Shown: positions 46,662-56,569 of the stretch, one piece after another
Layout: each line of letters starts with the position of its first letter
Numbering within the stretch: position 1 is the first letter of the stretch
Assembly (NCBI GenBank): GCA_016703265.1
Contig: JADJCK010000012.1
Span: 1-64,000 of the forward strand
DNA from: a bacterium
GTDB lineage: Bacteria; Krumholzibacteriota; Krumholzibacteriia; LZORAL124-64-63
DNA: 64,000 bases
Direction: 5' to 3'
Notes under the pieces: model-generated
What the model was told of the DNA's origin: nothing
Seen by the model: the letters and a program-made list of their open reading frames with translations, nothing else
Databases searched by the model: none
Made by a program: the position numbers and the translations under genes

Positions 46662-47168
46662 ATGCGGATCGCCAATTCGAAGGGCATCGTCCTTGCCGTC
46701 GCCACGCTCCTGGGTCTGACCGCCGGACCTGCCGTCGCCGTCACCGATGTCATCATCGGGCCCATGTCCGCCGTCCTGCCGGATGCCGACGGCTTCCTCG
46801 AAGGCGACAGCGACTGCTACATCGAGGTGCGCGTGGACGGGACGCTGATCGGGGTCACGTCCGTCATCGACGGCAACAATAACCCATCCTGGCCGGCGAC
46901 CACGTTCACCTACCAGTATTCGCCGCCCAGTTCGCCGTTCCTCGTCGTGAATTTCAAGGCCTATGACCTCGATGGGCTCACCGCCCAGTATCTGGGCGAA
47001 TGCTCGACCGGCTACAACTGGATGGCGGGCAACTCGATCACCTACACGAACTCCCTGACCCAGGAGTTCGGTCCCGGCTTCTCGATCACTTCGGGCTACG
47101 ACGCCAACGAAGTGGCCGTGCCGGTCGAGGGCGGATCGTGGGGGTCCATCAAGGCGCTCTACCGCTGA
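46662..47168 (+). CDS. Secreted protein with C2-like domain and short C-terminal motif
   Basis: 168 residues with a signal peptide (GIVLAVATLLGLTAGPAVA, cleavage about 26). The mature part reads like a C2 domain: LPDADGFLEGDSDCYIEVRV, then TSVIDGNNNPSWPATTFTYQ and FKAYDLDG, matching the C2 order of acidic loop, DPYVEV-like strand, TxVIxNTxNPxW and FxVxDxDG. Such domains bind Ca2+ and lipids or proteins, but no Ca2+ role is shown here. The last residues GGSWGSIKALYR closely resemble the end of the lamin-tail protein at 53,895. It has its own promoter and a terminator. Confidence 0.85.
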   Translation: MRIANSKGIVLAVATLLGLTAGPAVAVTDVIIGPMSAVLPDADGFLEGDSDCYIEVRVDGTLIGVTSVIDGNNNPSWPATTFTYQYSPPSSPFLVVNFKAYDLDGLTAQYLGECSTGYNWMAGNSITYTNSLTQEFGPGFSITSGYDANEVAVPVEGGSWGSIKALYR

Positions 47169-47210
47169 CGCACGCATGTTTCCCTGACGCGGCTGCCCGC
47201 CCCTATGAAC

Positions 47211-47247
47211 GATGCGCCCCGGGACGATTGCCCGGGGCGCATCTTTT
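47211..47247. terminator. Strong hairpin terminator between convergent genes
   Basis: GATGCGCCCCGGG (47211-47223) pairs perfectly over 13 bp with CCCGGGGCGCATC (47231-47243), loop ACGATTG, followed by TTTT (47244-47247). It lies between the convergent C2-like gene and the subtilase. The T-run is on the + side; the minus strand lacks one. Confidence 0.88.
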
Positions 47248-47280
47248 CATCGTCGATTCTTCAAGGCAGTGGCCGTGCGG

Positions 47281-50200
47281 TCAGCGCACCAGCATCAGCT
47301 TGCGCTCGACCGGCGTGCCTTCGGCTTCCAGCCGGCTCAGGTAGAGTCCGCTGGCTACCTCGCGTCCGGTGTCGTCGCGTCCGTCCCAGATGACGGCGTG
47401 GGCGCCGGCTTCCAGCGGCTGGTCGGCCAGCAGCTCGCGCACGCGCGAGCCGCGCAGGTCGTAGATCGCCAGCCGGGGGCTGCCCGCACGGGCCAGTTCG
47501 AACCTGATCTCCGTCCGCGGGTTGAACGGGTTCGGACGGTTGGGCAGCAGGCGGAACGCGGACACCGGCGTGTCGGGCGTTGCCGAGGCCGCCAGCGCGT
47601 AGGTCAGGTGCAGGCCCCACGAGTTCAGCGTGCCCGTGTCCGTGCCCGCCGTGTCGGAGACGAACAGCGTCCAGTTGCCGTAGGCCGCGTCGCCGGTGAA
47701 ATCGGCCAGCGTGCCGGGGCCGTCCACGGTGAGCGTGGTGCCGTAGGTGCCGTTGATGTTGTCGGCCGAACTGCCGGTCCTGTTGTGCAGGCGCACCGTG
47801 GTGCCGCCGGGCGACGTCAGCGAGACGGTCAGGTCTCCGCGCCAGGTGTGGGTCAGCGCGATGTCGACGGTGACGCCGGAGACTTCGGCCTGCAGCGGCA
47901 CGTTGATCACCGATGTGATGCCCGCGGCGTTGTCGTCGGGGATGGCCACCGGCACCGCCCGCACGTAGTCGGCGGTCGCGATCGCGTAGAGCTGCACATC
48001 GTGGCGCAGCGACTGCCCTTCCCCGAGGACGAGTGCACGGTTCAACGAGCTCACGCCGGGGGCGCTCACCGAGAGGGTGTAGGCGCCGGCATAAAGGTCT
48101 TCGAGGAGGTACGAACCGTCGGCACCGGTCGTGGTGCTGTGCCCGGCGCCCAGGCTCACGGTCGCGCCGGAGAGCGGTGTCGAACCGCCGCCGTTCACGG
48201 CCATCACGTGCCCGTACAGAGAGGCCGAGGCGTCACCCTGGTCCGCCAGCAGCCAGGCGGCTGCGTTCTCCACGAGATGTCGGGCCGCCGTCGTGTCGGC
48301 CAGGGCGCCGACGTTGAAGGCCAGCACGACCACCTGCCCGGCCTGCGGCACGTTGTCGTCGTCGTAGGCCAGGACGCCGGCGGCGCCGGGGTAGCCGGCG
48401 GTGTCGAAGACGACCGTGGCGTCCGTGGCGGCCGTCAGGCCGTCCTCGTCGCCGTAGCTGCCGTAGGTCACGTTGAGCGTTGCCGGCAGGGCGTGGGGGA
48501 TCATGGCCAGCGGGTGGGAAGCCTGCGCGACCTGCAGCGCGCCGGCGCTGTCGGCGCGCCAGGCGGTGGCGTGCAGGACGCCGCTCGCGAACGCGGGATA
48601 GCCGGGCGAGGAGATCGCGTCGTAGCCGACCTCGCCGCCTTCGACGATGAGCTTGCCGCCGGCGGCGGCCCAGTCCTGCACGAGCGTGCGCAGGGGCGCG
48701 CTCGCGACCGGCGCGGTGTTGGCGCCGGAGGTGAGCACCACGAACTGCGGGCCGGCGAAGTCCGCGGCGACGACATCGGCCGCGGCTACCTTATGCGTCA
48801 CATAGCCGGCCTCGCGCAGCCAGCGGTCGAGGTCGGCCGGCGCCGCCTTGTCGGCGGCCGGGGCCAGGGGGCGCTTGTCGGCGTCGTACTTCTCATCGAC
48901 CGCAGCGGACTTGGCTGCAGTTGTGTCGTCGATGACCAGGGCCACGCCGAGCGCGTCGATGATCGCGAAGGTGTGCGGTCCCGAGCTCGCGTTGTTGGGC
49001 GCCGCGGCGCTGTCGGTGGCCGTCACCGTGTAGGTGAACGTGTCGCCGGTGACCAGCGAGCCGGCCGCCACCGGGAACGCAGCGGCGTAGTCGCCGCCAC
49101 CCAGGGCGGCCAGGGCGAACGCAGGCTGCGGCGCGCCGTTGAGCTCCCAGTCAACGGTCACGGCGGCCACGCCGAGGTTGTCCGTGGCGTGCACGCGGAC
49201 CTGCGCGGGCCAGGTCAGCAACGGCTGGTCGCCGATGGCGACATGCGTGACCACGGGTGCGGTGACATCGGGGCCCACATGGAAGGCGAAAGGAGCCGCG
49301 GCACCGGCGATTGGCAGTGTCGTAACGATGCCGGCCGTGTCGCCCGCCGAGAGGTAGTACTCGATGTCGGTACCGGACGCCTGCGCGGGAATGACCGCCG
49401 TCCAGGTGTCGGCGCCGGCCGCCGCGAGCGCGACAACCTGCCAGGCACCACCGTTCGCGCGCCAGTGCACCTGCAACTGGGCCGGGTCCAGCGTCAGGCG
49501 GTCGGTGATCGTCGCCGTGACGGTGTAGTCGCCGGCGGTGCTCTCGGTGTCGCCCAGCGGCGCGTGCCCGATCGCGGCGCCGAAGTAGAAGACGGCGTCA
49601 TAGGCGTCGAGGATGCCCCAGCCGTAGTCGTTGTCCGGCGCGCCGGCGCGGCTGGCGGTGGCGCGCATCGCTTCGCGAACCTGCAAGGGCGTCAGCGACG
49701 GCACGCGCGACAGCACCAGCGCGGCGACACCCGCCGACAGCGGGCAGGAGAACGACGTCCCCGACGCGGTCTCGTAGTCGCTGATGGTGCCGACCGACGC
49801 CACGTGGTTGCCCGAGCCGAGGGCGCAGATGTCGGGCTTGATGCGGCCGTCGGCGCTGGGGCCGGGTGAAGAGAAGCTGGAGTAGGTGCCGCTGCTCGTC
49901 ACCGCGCCGACCGCGATCACGCTGTCGCCGTCGGCGGGCGCGACAATGTGGTTCCACGCGCCGCCGCGTTCGTTGCCGGCCGAATTGCAGACGACGATGC
50001 CCTTGCCGACGGCCAGGTCGGCCGCGATGGTGCAGGCTGCAGTGTTGCCGTCGAGGTCGGCGAACGTGAACCAGTCGATGTAGCCCAGCGAACTGGAGAC
50101 CACGTCGACGCCGAAGGTGTCCAACCATTCGATGCCCGCCACCCAGTTGTCCTCCTCGGCCGGCACTTCCTGCGAGACATCCTCGGTCTTCGCCAGCACG

Positions 50201-51063
50201 AGCGTGGCGCCGAACGCCGGCCCGACATGGCTGCCGGGCGCATAGCCGGCGATCGTCGACATGGTCATCGTGCCGTGGCTGTCCTGGTCGGACGGGTCGC
50301 CCGGCTGGTTCTCGACGACACCGTCGTTGTCGACGAAGTCCCAGCGCCCCAGCACCGGCAGCGGCGACAGGCATTCGTGCGTCGTGCGGAATCCGGAATC
50401 GAGCATGCCGATGATGACGCCCTGGCCGTGGTAGCCGGCGTCGTGCACCTGCGGCACGCTGATCTGCTCGAGGTCCGCGAGGTTGCCGCCGTAGTTGATG
50501 GACCACTGCGTGCTGTCGGTGCCCAGCGGCGGCAGCCCGGCGGGCGCGCTCAAAGTCACAGCCGGCATCGGCCGGGCCCGCCGCACCAGCGTGACCGACC
50601 GCACGTGCGGCAGGGCGGCCAGTGCGGCGACCTGCGTGGCGTCGACATCGAAGCTGGCGGCGTTCAGCCAGCGCGAGACCCGGCGCAGCCGCGCGCCGGT
50701 GGCAACCACCGCGTCGAGGTGTGCGGAAGCCACCGGCAGGTCGGTGGCGTCGACGAGGCGGGCCCGCTTGCCTGGGCCGGCCTGGGCGGCGCCCATCTTG
50801 GCGCGCCGCACGCGGGCGTGTTCGTCGAGATCCGCCTGGGCGCGATCGAGCGCAGCTTCCAGTTCAGCACCAGCCAGGCCCTTGTCCCGGAACCAGACCC
50901 ACACGGCGACCGTGCCGTCGGCGTTGCGCCCGGCAAAGGCGGGGTCGGCCAGGGCGGTCGCGACACCGGGCGCCACAGTGGGGGCGGGCGCGGCGGCGGC
51001 GACGGCAGCCATCATCGATACGAGCAGGCCGAGGAGGATCAGGGCGCGGCAGGGGCGGTTCAT
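47281..51063 (-). CDS. Large secreted subtilisin-family (S8) protease with P-domain and FlgD-like C-terminus
   Basis: 1260 residues. The start at ATG 51063 is set by GGAGG upstream and gives a clear signal peptide (ALILLGLLVSMMAAVAAAA). A propeptide-like region reaches about 185. The catalytic domain has Asp in IIGMLDSGF (about 220), His in DSHGTMTMSTIAGY (about 262), Asn in CNSAGNE, and Ser in ASGTSFSCPLSAGVAAL (about 437). Ig-like and fibronectin-like beta modules follow, then a carboxypeptidase-regulatory-like unit (about 950-1005). A proprotein-convertase P-domain (HTWRGDLTVSLTSPGGT, about 1070-1160) and the FlgD-like domain (NRPNPFNPRTEIRFEL, YDLRGSRV, WDGRDDTGREV) end the protein at KLMLVR. 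Confidence 0.95.
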   Translation of the reverse strand: MNRPCRALILLGLLVSMMAAVAAAAPAPTVAPGVATALADPAFAGRNADGTVAVWVWFRDKGLAGAELEAALDRAQADLDEHARVRRAKMGAAQAGPGKRARLVDATDLPVASAHLDAVVATGARLRRVSRWLNAASFDVDATQVAALAALPHVRSVTLVRRARPMPAVTLSAPAGLPPLGTDSTQWSINYGGNLADLEQISVPQVHDAGYHGQGVIIGMLDSGFRTTHECLSPLPVLGRWDFVDNDGVVENQPGDPSDQDSHGTMTMSTIAGYAPGSHVGPAFGATLVLAKTEDVSQEVPAEEDNWVAGIEWLDTFGVDVVSSSLGYIDWFTFADLDGNTAACTIAADLAVGKGIVVCNSAGNERGGAWNHIVAPADGDSVIAVGAVTSSGTYSSFSSPGPSADGRIKPDICALGSGNHVASVGTISDYETASGTSFSCPLSAGVAALVLSRVPSLTPLQVREAMRATASRAGAPDNDYGWGILDAYDAVFYFGAAIGHAPLGDTESTAGDYTVTATITDRLTLDPAQLQVHWRANGGAWQVVALAAAGADTWTAVIPAQASGTDIEYYLSAGDTAGIVTTLPIAGAAAPFAFHVGPDVTAPVVTHVAIGDQPLLTWPAQVRVHATDNLGVAAVTVDWELNGAPQPAFALAALGGGDYAAAFPVAAGSLVTGDTFTYTVTATDSAAAPNNASSGPHTFAIIDALGVALVIDDTTAAKSAAVDEKYDADKRPLAPAADKAAPADLDRWLREAGYVTHKVAAADVVAADFAGPQFVVLTSGANTAPVASAPLRTLVQDWAAAGGKLIVEGGEVGYDAISSPGYPAFASGVLHATAWRADSAGALQVAQASHPLAMIPHALPATLNVTYGSYGDEDGLTAATDATVVFDTAGYPGAAGVLAYDDDNVPQAGQVVVLAFNVGALADTTAARHLVENAAAWLLADQGDASASLYGHVMAVNGGGSTPLSGATVSLGAGHSTTTGADGSYLLEDLYAGAYTLSVSAPGVSSLNRALVLGEGQSLRHDVQLYAIATADYVRAVPVAIPDDNAAGITSVINVPLQAEVSGVTVDIALTHTWRGDLTVSLTSPGGTTVRLHNRTGSSADNINGTYGTTLTVDGPGTLADFTGDAAYGNWTLFVSDTAGTDTGTLNSWGLHLTYALAASATPDTPVSAFRLLPNRPNPFNPRTEIRFELARAGSPRLAIYDLRGSRVRELLADQPLEAGAHAVIWDGRDDTGREVASGLYLSRLEAEGTPVERKLMLVR

Positions 51064-51193
51064 CAGCGGGCCTCCGGAAGCGACAAGCACAAGAAAAAAT
51101 GCGGTGGGACAAGAATGGATGATAACACATGTGCGGGACCGCGTGTATCCGGGAAGGACCATCAGCGCAACTGCCGCTGGGCCGCGGCTCCGG

Positions 51194-51223
51194 TTGGGCA
51201 CAGGCCGCGCCCGGTGCTATCTT
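51194..51223 (+). promoter_or_regulatory. Possible promoter for tcdA
   Basis: TTGGGC (51194-51199), an 18-base spacer and TATCTT (51218-51223), about 78 bases before the ATG at 51301. The -10 matches the form seen at the tRNA and rnpB promoters; the -35 is poor. The rest of the 51064-51300 gap holds no gene. Confidence 0.45.
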
Positions 51224-51300
51224 GGCCCGTCGGGATTCCGGCCCCGCCGCTTTGCAGGGGCCTTGATCCATCTGCCGCCACCTCGAGCCCGGGAACGCCG

Positions 51301-52203
51301 ATGACGACCAATCCCCTCTTCCAGCGGCTCCAGCTGGTCACCGGCACGCCGGCCCTCGATCACCTCGGGGCGTCCAGCGCGGCGGTCTTCGGCATCGGGG
51401 GTGTCGGCTCCTGGACGGCCGAGGCCCTGGTGCGTTCCGGCGTCGGCGCGATCACCCTGGTCGACAACGACGTGATCTGTATCACCAACGTCAACAGGCA
51501 GTTGCAGGCGACGACGAAGAATGTGGGCAAACCCAAGGTGGAGGAGCTGGCGGCCCGCCTGCGCCTGCTGAACCCGCGCTGCGAGGTCACGCCGGTCATG
51601 CGCGCCTGCGAGCCGGCCACCGTCGACACGTTCCATGTCGGGCAATACACCTACGTGCTGGATTGCATCGATTCGATCACCTGCAAGGTCGCGCTGATCC
51701 GGGCGGCGTACGCCGCCGGCTGCACGCTGTTCTCGGCGATGGGGGCGGCGGCCAAGCTCGACCCCACGCAGGTGCGGGTGACCTCGATCTGGGAATCGAC
51801 CGGCTGCCCGCTGGCCAAGTGGATCCGCCGTCGCCTGCGCGAGTCGGGATTCCAGGGCGACTTTCCGGTGGTCTGGTCGCCGGAGTTCATCGAGCCGGTC
51901 GAGGCCACCAGCGTGGCCTGCGGCACGCACACCTGCTACTGCCCGAAGTTCGTGCCGGCCGATGAAGCCGAGCACCGCGACTGGTGCTCCGAGAAAAAGG
52001 TCATCAACGGCACGGCGGTGCACATGACGGCCATCTTCGGGATGATGCTGGCGGGGCTGGTGGTGCAGGATGCGGTGGTCAGGAGCGCGTCAGCCGGGCG
52101 CACGGCGGCCACCGGCGCCGCGAACGGCGGCTCGTCCGCTCAGGAACGTGCCGGCCCTGCACCCGCCACCGGTTCGGCCTTCCCGCTCGCCGACGAGCGG
52201 TAG
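51301..52203 (+). CDS. tcdA: TcdA/CsdL-like tRNA threonylcarbamoyladenosine dehydratase (ThiF family)
   Basis: E1-like enzyme that cyclises t6A37 of tRNA to ct6A using ATP. 300 residues. The adenylation site is FGIGGVGSWTAEALVRSGVG (about 31-49), with LVDNDVICITNVNRQ and LDCIDSITCKVALI as in TcdA rather than MoeB/ThiF. Later Cys-rich segments (ACGTHTCYCPKF, RDWCSEKKVINGTAVHM) could include the catalytic or structural cysteines. The C-terminal tail after about 260 is low complexity and overlaps the convergent oxidoreductase gene by 64 bases. Confidence 0.88.
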   Translation: MTTNPLFQRLQLVTGTPALDHLGASSAAVFGIGGVGSWTAEALVRSGVGAITLVDNDVICITNVNRQLQATTKNVGKPKVEELAARLRLLNPRCEVTPVMRACEPATVDTFHVGQYTYVLDCIDSITCKVALIRAAYAAGCTLFSAMGAAAKLDPTQVRVTSIWESTGCPLAKWIRRRLRESGFQGDFPVVWSPEFIEPVEATSVACGTHTCYCPKFVPADEAEHRDWCSEKKVINGTAVHMTAIFGMMLAGLVVQDAVVRSASAGRTAATGAANGGSSAQERAGPAPATGSAFPLADER

Positions 52204-53132
52204 CACGCGTCGACCATGCGCAGCGTGGCCAGCCCGTCGCGGACGCCGACCGCCGGCGGCGTACCTGCCCGCACGCAGCGCAGCCAGTCCTGCAGCACCA
52301 GCGGCAACGTCGGCACGGTGGCCGGCACGTCGAACCGTTCCTCGCTGCGCCCGCGGCGCAGCACCAGCCCGCCTTCCAGGTAGTCGGCCCACAACTGGCC
52401 GTCCTGCCCGACCACCTCGAGCCAGGCCGCGCGCGACTGCGTGTACTTGCTCACCTCGAGCGAGACCCAGCAGCCGTCGTCCAGTTCGCCGCGCGCCAGG
52501 AACAGATCCTCGACCACCGGGTTCAACACCTGTTTGTGCCGTGCCTGCACCGCGACGAACTCGCGGCCGCTGAGGAACCGCGCCAGGTCGAACAGGTGCA
52601 CGCCGGTCAGCAGCACCGAGCCGCCGACCGTCTGCCCCGGGTCGCGCTGCCAGTCCAGCGCGGTGGGGGCCAGCCGCTGGGCCAGGCGTACCAGGTGGAC
52701 GCGCCCCAGCTGCGGCCACAACTCGCGGGCCTTGGCGATCACGGGGTTCCAGCGCAGGGACTGGCCCAGGAACAACGGGTGGGTGGCACCGGCGTCGAGC
52801 GTTGCCAGCCGCTCAGCCTCGGCGAGCGTCCCGGTCATCGGCTTTTCCAGCAGCAGCGGCTTGCCGGCCGCCAGCACGGCGGCGGCCAGGTCGTGGTGCG
52901 ATGACGGCGGCGTGCAGACAACGACGCCGTCAACGGCCGTATCCGCGACCAGCGCTGCCGCCTCCGGCAGGTAACGGACGCCGTAGCGGCTCGCCAGGTC
53001 CCGGCCGGCCTGCGGGTCGCGCCGGCACAGGGCCGTCACCGTCAGCCCCGGCACATCCTTCAGCCCGTGCCGTACATAGCGCTCGCCGTGGGCGCCCGCG
53101 CCGATGATCCCGATCCTGAACTCCATGGCCAT
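52140..53132 (-). CDS. Gfo/Idh/MocA-family NAD(P)-dependent oxidoreductase
   Basis: 330 residues from ATG 53132 (a second ATG six bases later is possible). The N-terminal Rossmann fold is clear: FRIGIIGAGAHGERYVRHGL, VVVCTPPSSHHDL, LLLEKPMTGTLAEAERL, the EKP motif with catalytic Lys. The C-terminal alpha/beta domain has GGSVLLTGVHLFDLARFL, including the GVH-x-x-D pattern used by sugar dehydrogenases of the family. The substrate, probably a sugar or inositol derivative, cannot be told. Its 3' end overlaps that of tcdA (tail to tail). Confidence 0.92.
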   Translation of the reverse strand: MAMEFRIGIIGAGAHGERYVRHGLKDVPGLTVTALCRRDPQAGRDLASRYGVRYLPEAAALVADTAVDGVVVCTPPSSHHDLAAAVLAAGKPLLLEKPMTGTLAEAERLATLDAGATHPLFLGQSLRWNPVIAKARELWPQLGRVHLVRLAQRLAPTALDWQRDPGQTVGGSVLLTGVHLFDLARFLSGREFVAVQARHKQVLNPVVEDLFLARGELDDGCWVSLEVSKYTQSRAAWLEVVGQDGQLWADYLEGGLVLRRGRSEERFDVPATVPTLPLVLQDWLRCVRAGTPPAVGVRDGLATLRMVDACYRSSASGKAEPVAGAGPARS

Positions 53133-53214
53133 GGCTCGCTTCTGGCTGCGGGGCGTCCTCGCCCTCCCGTGTACCTGTCTCCCGTTTACCTGCCTCCCGA
53201 GGATGGAGCCTAAC

Positions 53215-53895
53215 ATGACCCATGGCAGAGGACAAACCGCCGCCGGCTGGCTGGCGCTGACGGTGCTGGCGGTACTGCTGGCCTGGGCGCTGCCCGCCCA
53301 GACCGCCCGCGCCGAGCTGGACCCCGGCATCATCATCAACGAAGTGCTCGCCGACCCGGCCCTCGACTGGAACGGCGACGGCGTGGTCGACGCGAAGAAC
53401 GACGAGTGGATCGAGATCCGGAACATCGACACGGTGCCGATCGACCTGTCGCAGTACTGGTTGCGCGACAGTTCCGGCGACACGCCCGACCTGCAGTTGA
53501 GCGGCATGGCCGATCCCGATGAGCACATCGTCTTCTTCGGTTCGGACTCGGTGGCCTGGCAGGCGGCCAACGGCCTGTCGCAGACCGGTTTCGCCCTCAA
53601 CAACACCGGTGACCTGGTGCAGCTGCTGAGGACCATCCCCGGTACCGATCCGGTGCAGTACGAGCTGATGTTCGCCGTCAGCATCTACGACCACGGGGCC
53701 GAGGACGACCGGTCCTGCGGGTTCGACGCGGCCCATGTCGAGTGGCTGCTGTTCGACGTCCTGAACCCGTACCCGGGCGTGGTGGAGCCGGTCGGCAGCG
53801 GCTGCGCGCCCAGCCCCGGGGCCCCGAATCTCTGCGGCCAGCAGGTGCCCACCGAGGCCGCCAGCTTCGGCGATGTCAAGGCGACCTACCGCTGA
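53215..53895 (+). CDS. Secreted lamin-tail-domain protein with C-terminal motif
   Basis: 226 residues. Start at ATG 53215 (GGAG six bases upstream). A signal peptide (LALTVLAVLLAWALPAQTARA) precedes a single lamin-tail (LTD) domain: GIIINEVLADPALDWNGDG, DEWIEIRNIDTVPIDLSQYW, then LRDSSGDTPD and a later NNTGDLVQLL strand. LTDs are beta-sandwich domains common in secreted bacterial proteins and often sit with nucleases. The C-terminus TEAASFGDVKATYR closely resembles that of the C2-like protein at 47,168. A terminator follows. Confidence 0.88.
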   Translation: MTHGRGQTAAGWLALTVLAVLLAWALPAQTARAELDPGIIINEVLADPALDWNGDGVVDAKNDEWIEIRNIDTVPIDLSQYWLRDSSGDTPDLQLSGMADPDEHIVFFGSDSVAWQAANGLSQTGFALNNTGDLVQLLRTIPGTDPVQYELMFAVSIYDHGAEDDRSCGFDAAHVEWLLFDVLNPYPGVVEPVGSGCAPSPGAPNLCGQQVPTEAASFGDVKATYR

Positions 53896-53921
53896 CCCCT
53901 TTCCGGCGGTGTGAGGTCGCC

Positions 53922-53958
53922 CGACGGCCCGGGAATGGAGTCCCGGGCCGTCGCCTTT
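53922..53958 (+). terminator. Terminator after the lamin-tail gene
   Basis: CGACGGCCCGGGA (53922-53934) pairs perfectly with TCCCGGGCCGTCG (53941-53953), loop ATGGAG, followed by CCTTT. The T-run is short (three), so efficiency may be moderate. The rest of the gap to 54,123 contains no gene; a TATGCT at 54051 could be a -10 without a clear -35. Confidence 0.75.
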
Positions 53959-54123
53959 CCGCAGGGGGCGCCCCGGGGCCGGAACCGGCCAAAACCCACT
54001 GAACGGGCCGTTTCCCACTGTTTTCGCTTTCCTGTATCCGGGTCAACCGCTATGCTGCCGAGGTGCCGTTTCGTCCTGTTACGCGCCCGCGGTCCGGGCG
54101 CGTGCCCTCTCCCGGGAGACACC

Positions 54124-55263
54124 ATGCAGTTGAACGAGAACCAGAGCATGATCCGGCAGATGGCGCGGGACTTCGCCAACGCCAAGATCGCCCCCATCGC
54201 CCACGACATCGACAAGCACGGGACCTTCCCCGAGGCCACCGTGCGGGAGATGGGAGAACTCGGGTTTATGGGCCTGTCGGTGCCCGAGGCCTATGGGGGT
54301 TCGGGCGCGGACATCACCAGCTACGCCCTGGTGGTCGAGGAGCTGTCGCGGGTCTGCGGCAGCCACGGGCTGACCGTGGCGGCCCACAACAGCCTCGGCT
54401 GCTGGCCCATTGCCGCGTTCGGCACCGAGGAACAGAAACGGAAGTACCTGCCGGCGGCGGCGGCCGGGAAGTCGCTGCTCAGCTTCGGGCTCACCGAGGC
54501 GGGCGCCGGCAGCGACGCCGGCGGCACGCGCACCATGGCGGTGCGCGACGGCGACCATTGGGTGTTGAACGGTTCGAAGATGTGGATCACGAATTCGCAT
54601 TACGCGGCAGCCCTGATCATCACTGCCAAGACCGATCCGACGGCCACGGGCAGCCGCGGCATCAGCGCCTTCATCGTCGACACCGACACGCCGGGCTTCA
54701 CCGTCGAGAAGAAGGAAGACAAGCTGGGCATGCGCGCCTCCGACACGGCGCCGCTCACGCTGGTCGACGTCCGCGTGCCGCATGCCAACCTGCTGGGGCA
54801 GGAGGGTGACGGCTTCAAGTACTTCATGAAGACGCTCGACGGCGGGCGCATCTCCATCGCCGCGGTGGCGCTCGGCCTGGCCGAGGGCGCGCTGGCCACG
54901 GCCCGCGCCTATGCCCGCCAGCGCGAGCAGTTCGGCAAGGCCATCGCCGAGTTCCAGGCCATCGAGTTCATGATCGCCGACATGGTCACGCAGATCCAGG
55001 CCTCGCGCCTGTTGACCTACGAGGCCTGCCGTCTGAAGGACGCCGGTGAGGATTTCGGCCACATGTCGGCCATGGCCAAGCTGCACTCCAGCGAAACGGC
55101 GATGTTCGTCACCGACCGCGCCATCCAGATCCTCGGCGGCTACGGCTACACAACGGAGTATCCCGTCGAGCGCATGTACCGCGATGCCAAGCTGTGCACC
55201 ATCGGCGAAGGCACGAGCGAGATCCAGCGACTGGTGATCGGGCGCTACGCATTGGGCCTTTGA
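54124..55263 (+). CDS. Acyl-CoA dehydrogenase (first of three)
   Basis: FAD-dependent enzyme that introduces the 2,3-double bond in acyl-CoA. 379 residues. The N-terminal helical domain begins MQLNENQSMIRQMARDFA. FAD/substrate contact motifs are SFGLTEAGAGSDAGGTRTMA (about 126) and MWITNSHYAA. The later REQFGKAIAEFQAIEFMIAD and QILGGYGYTTEYPVERMYRD are canonical, and IGEGTSEIQR near the end holds the probable catalytic Glu. Head of a beta-oxidation gene set. Chain-length preference is not readable; similarity to the short-chain/butyryl type is inferred from the EGTSE position. Confidence 0.95.
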   Translation: MQLNENQSMIRQMARDFANAKIAPIAHDIDKHGTFPEATVREMGELGFMGLSVPEAYGGSGADITSYALVVEELSRVCGSHGLTVAAHNSLGCWPIAAFGTEEQKRKYLPAAAAGKSLLSFGLTEAGAGSDAGGTRTMAVRDGDHWVLNGSKMWITNSHYAAALIITAKTDPTATGSRGISAFIVDTDTPGFTVEKKEDKLGMRASDTAPLTLVDVRVPHANLLGQEGDGFKYFMKTLDGGRISIAAVALGLAEGALATARAYARQREQFGKAIAEFQAIEFMIADMVTQIQASRLLTYEACRLKDAGEDFGHMSAMAKLHSSETAMFVTDRAIQILGGYGYTTEYPVERMYRDAKLCTIGEGTSEIQRLVIGRYALGL

Positions 55264-55351
55264 GCCCGACCGGTTCGAAGACGGGCGCCGGAAGGTCCGC
55301 CGCCCGCGGGGCAGCACAATGACAGCAGGACAGGACAGGGGAGCCAAGAAC

Positions 55352-56539
<1,188 letters not shown>

Positions 56540-56569
56540 CCCGCAGAGGGAAACCGAAAGGAACGCGAC

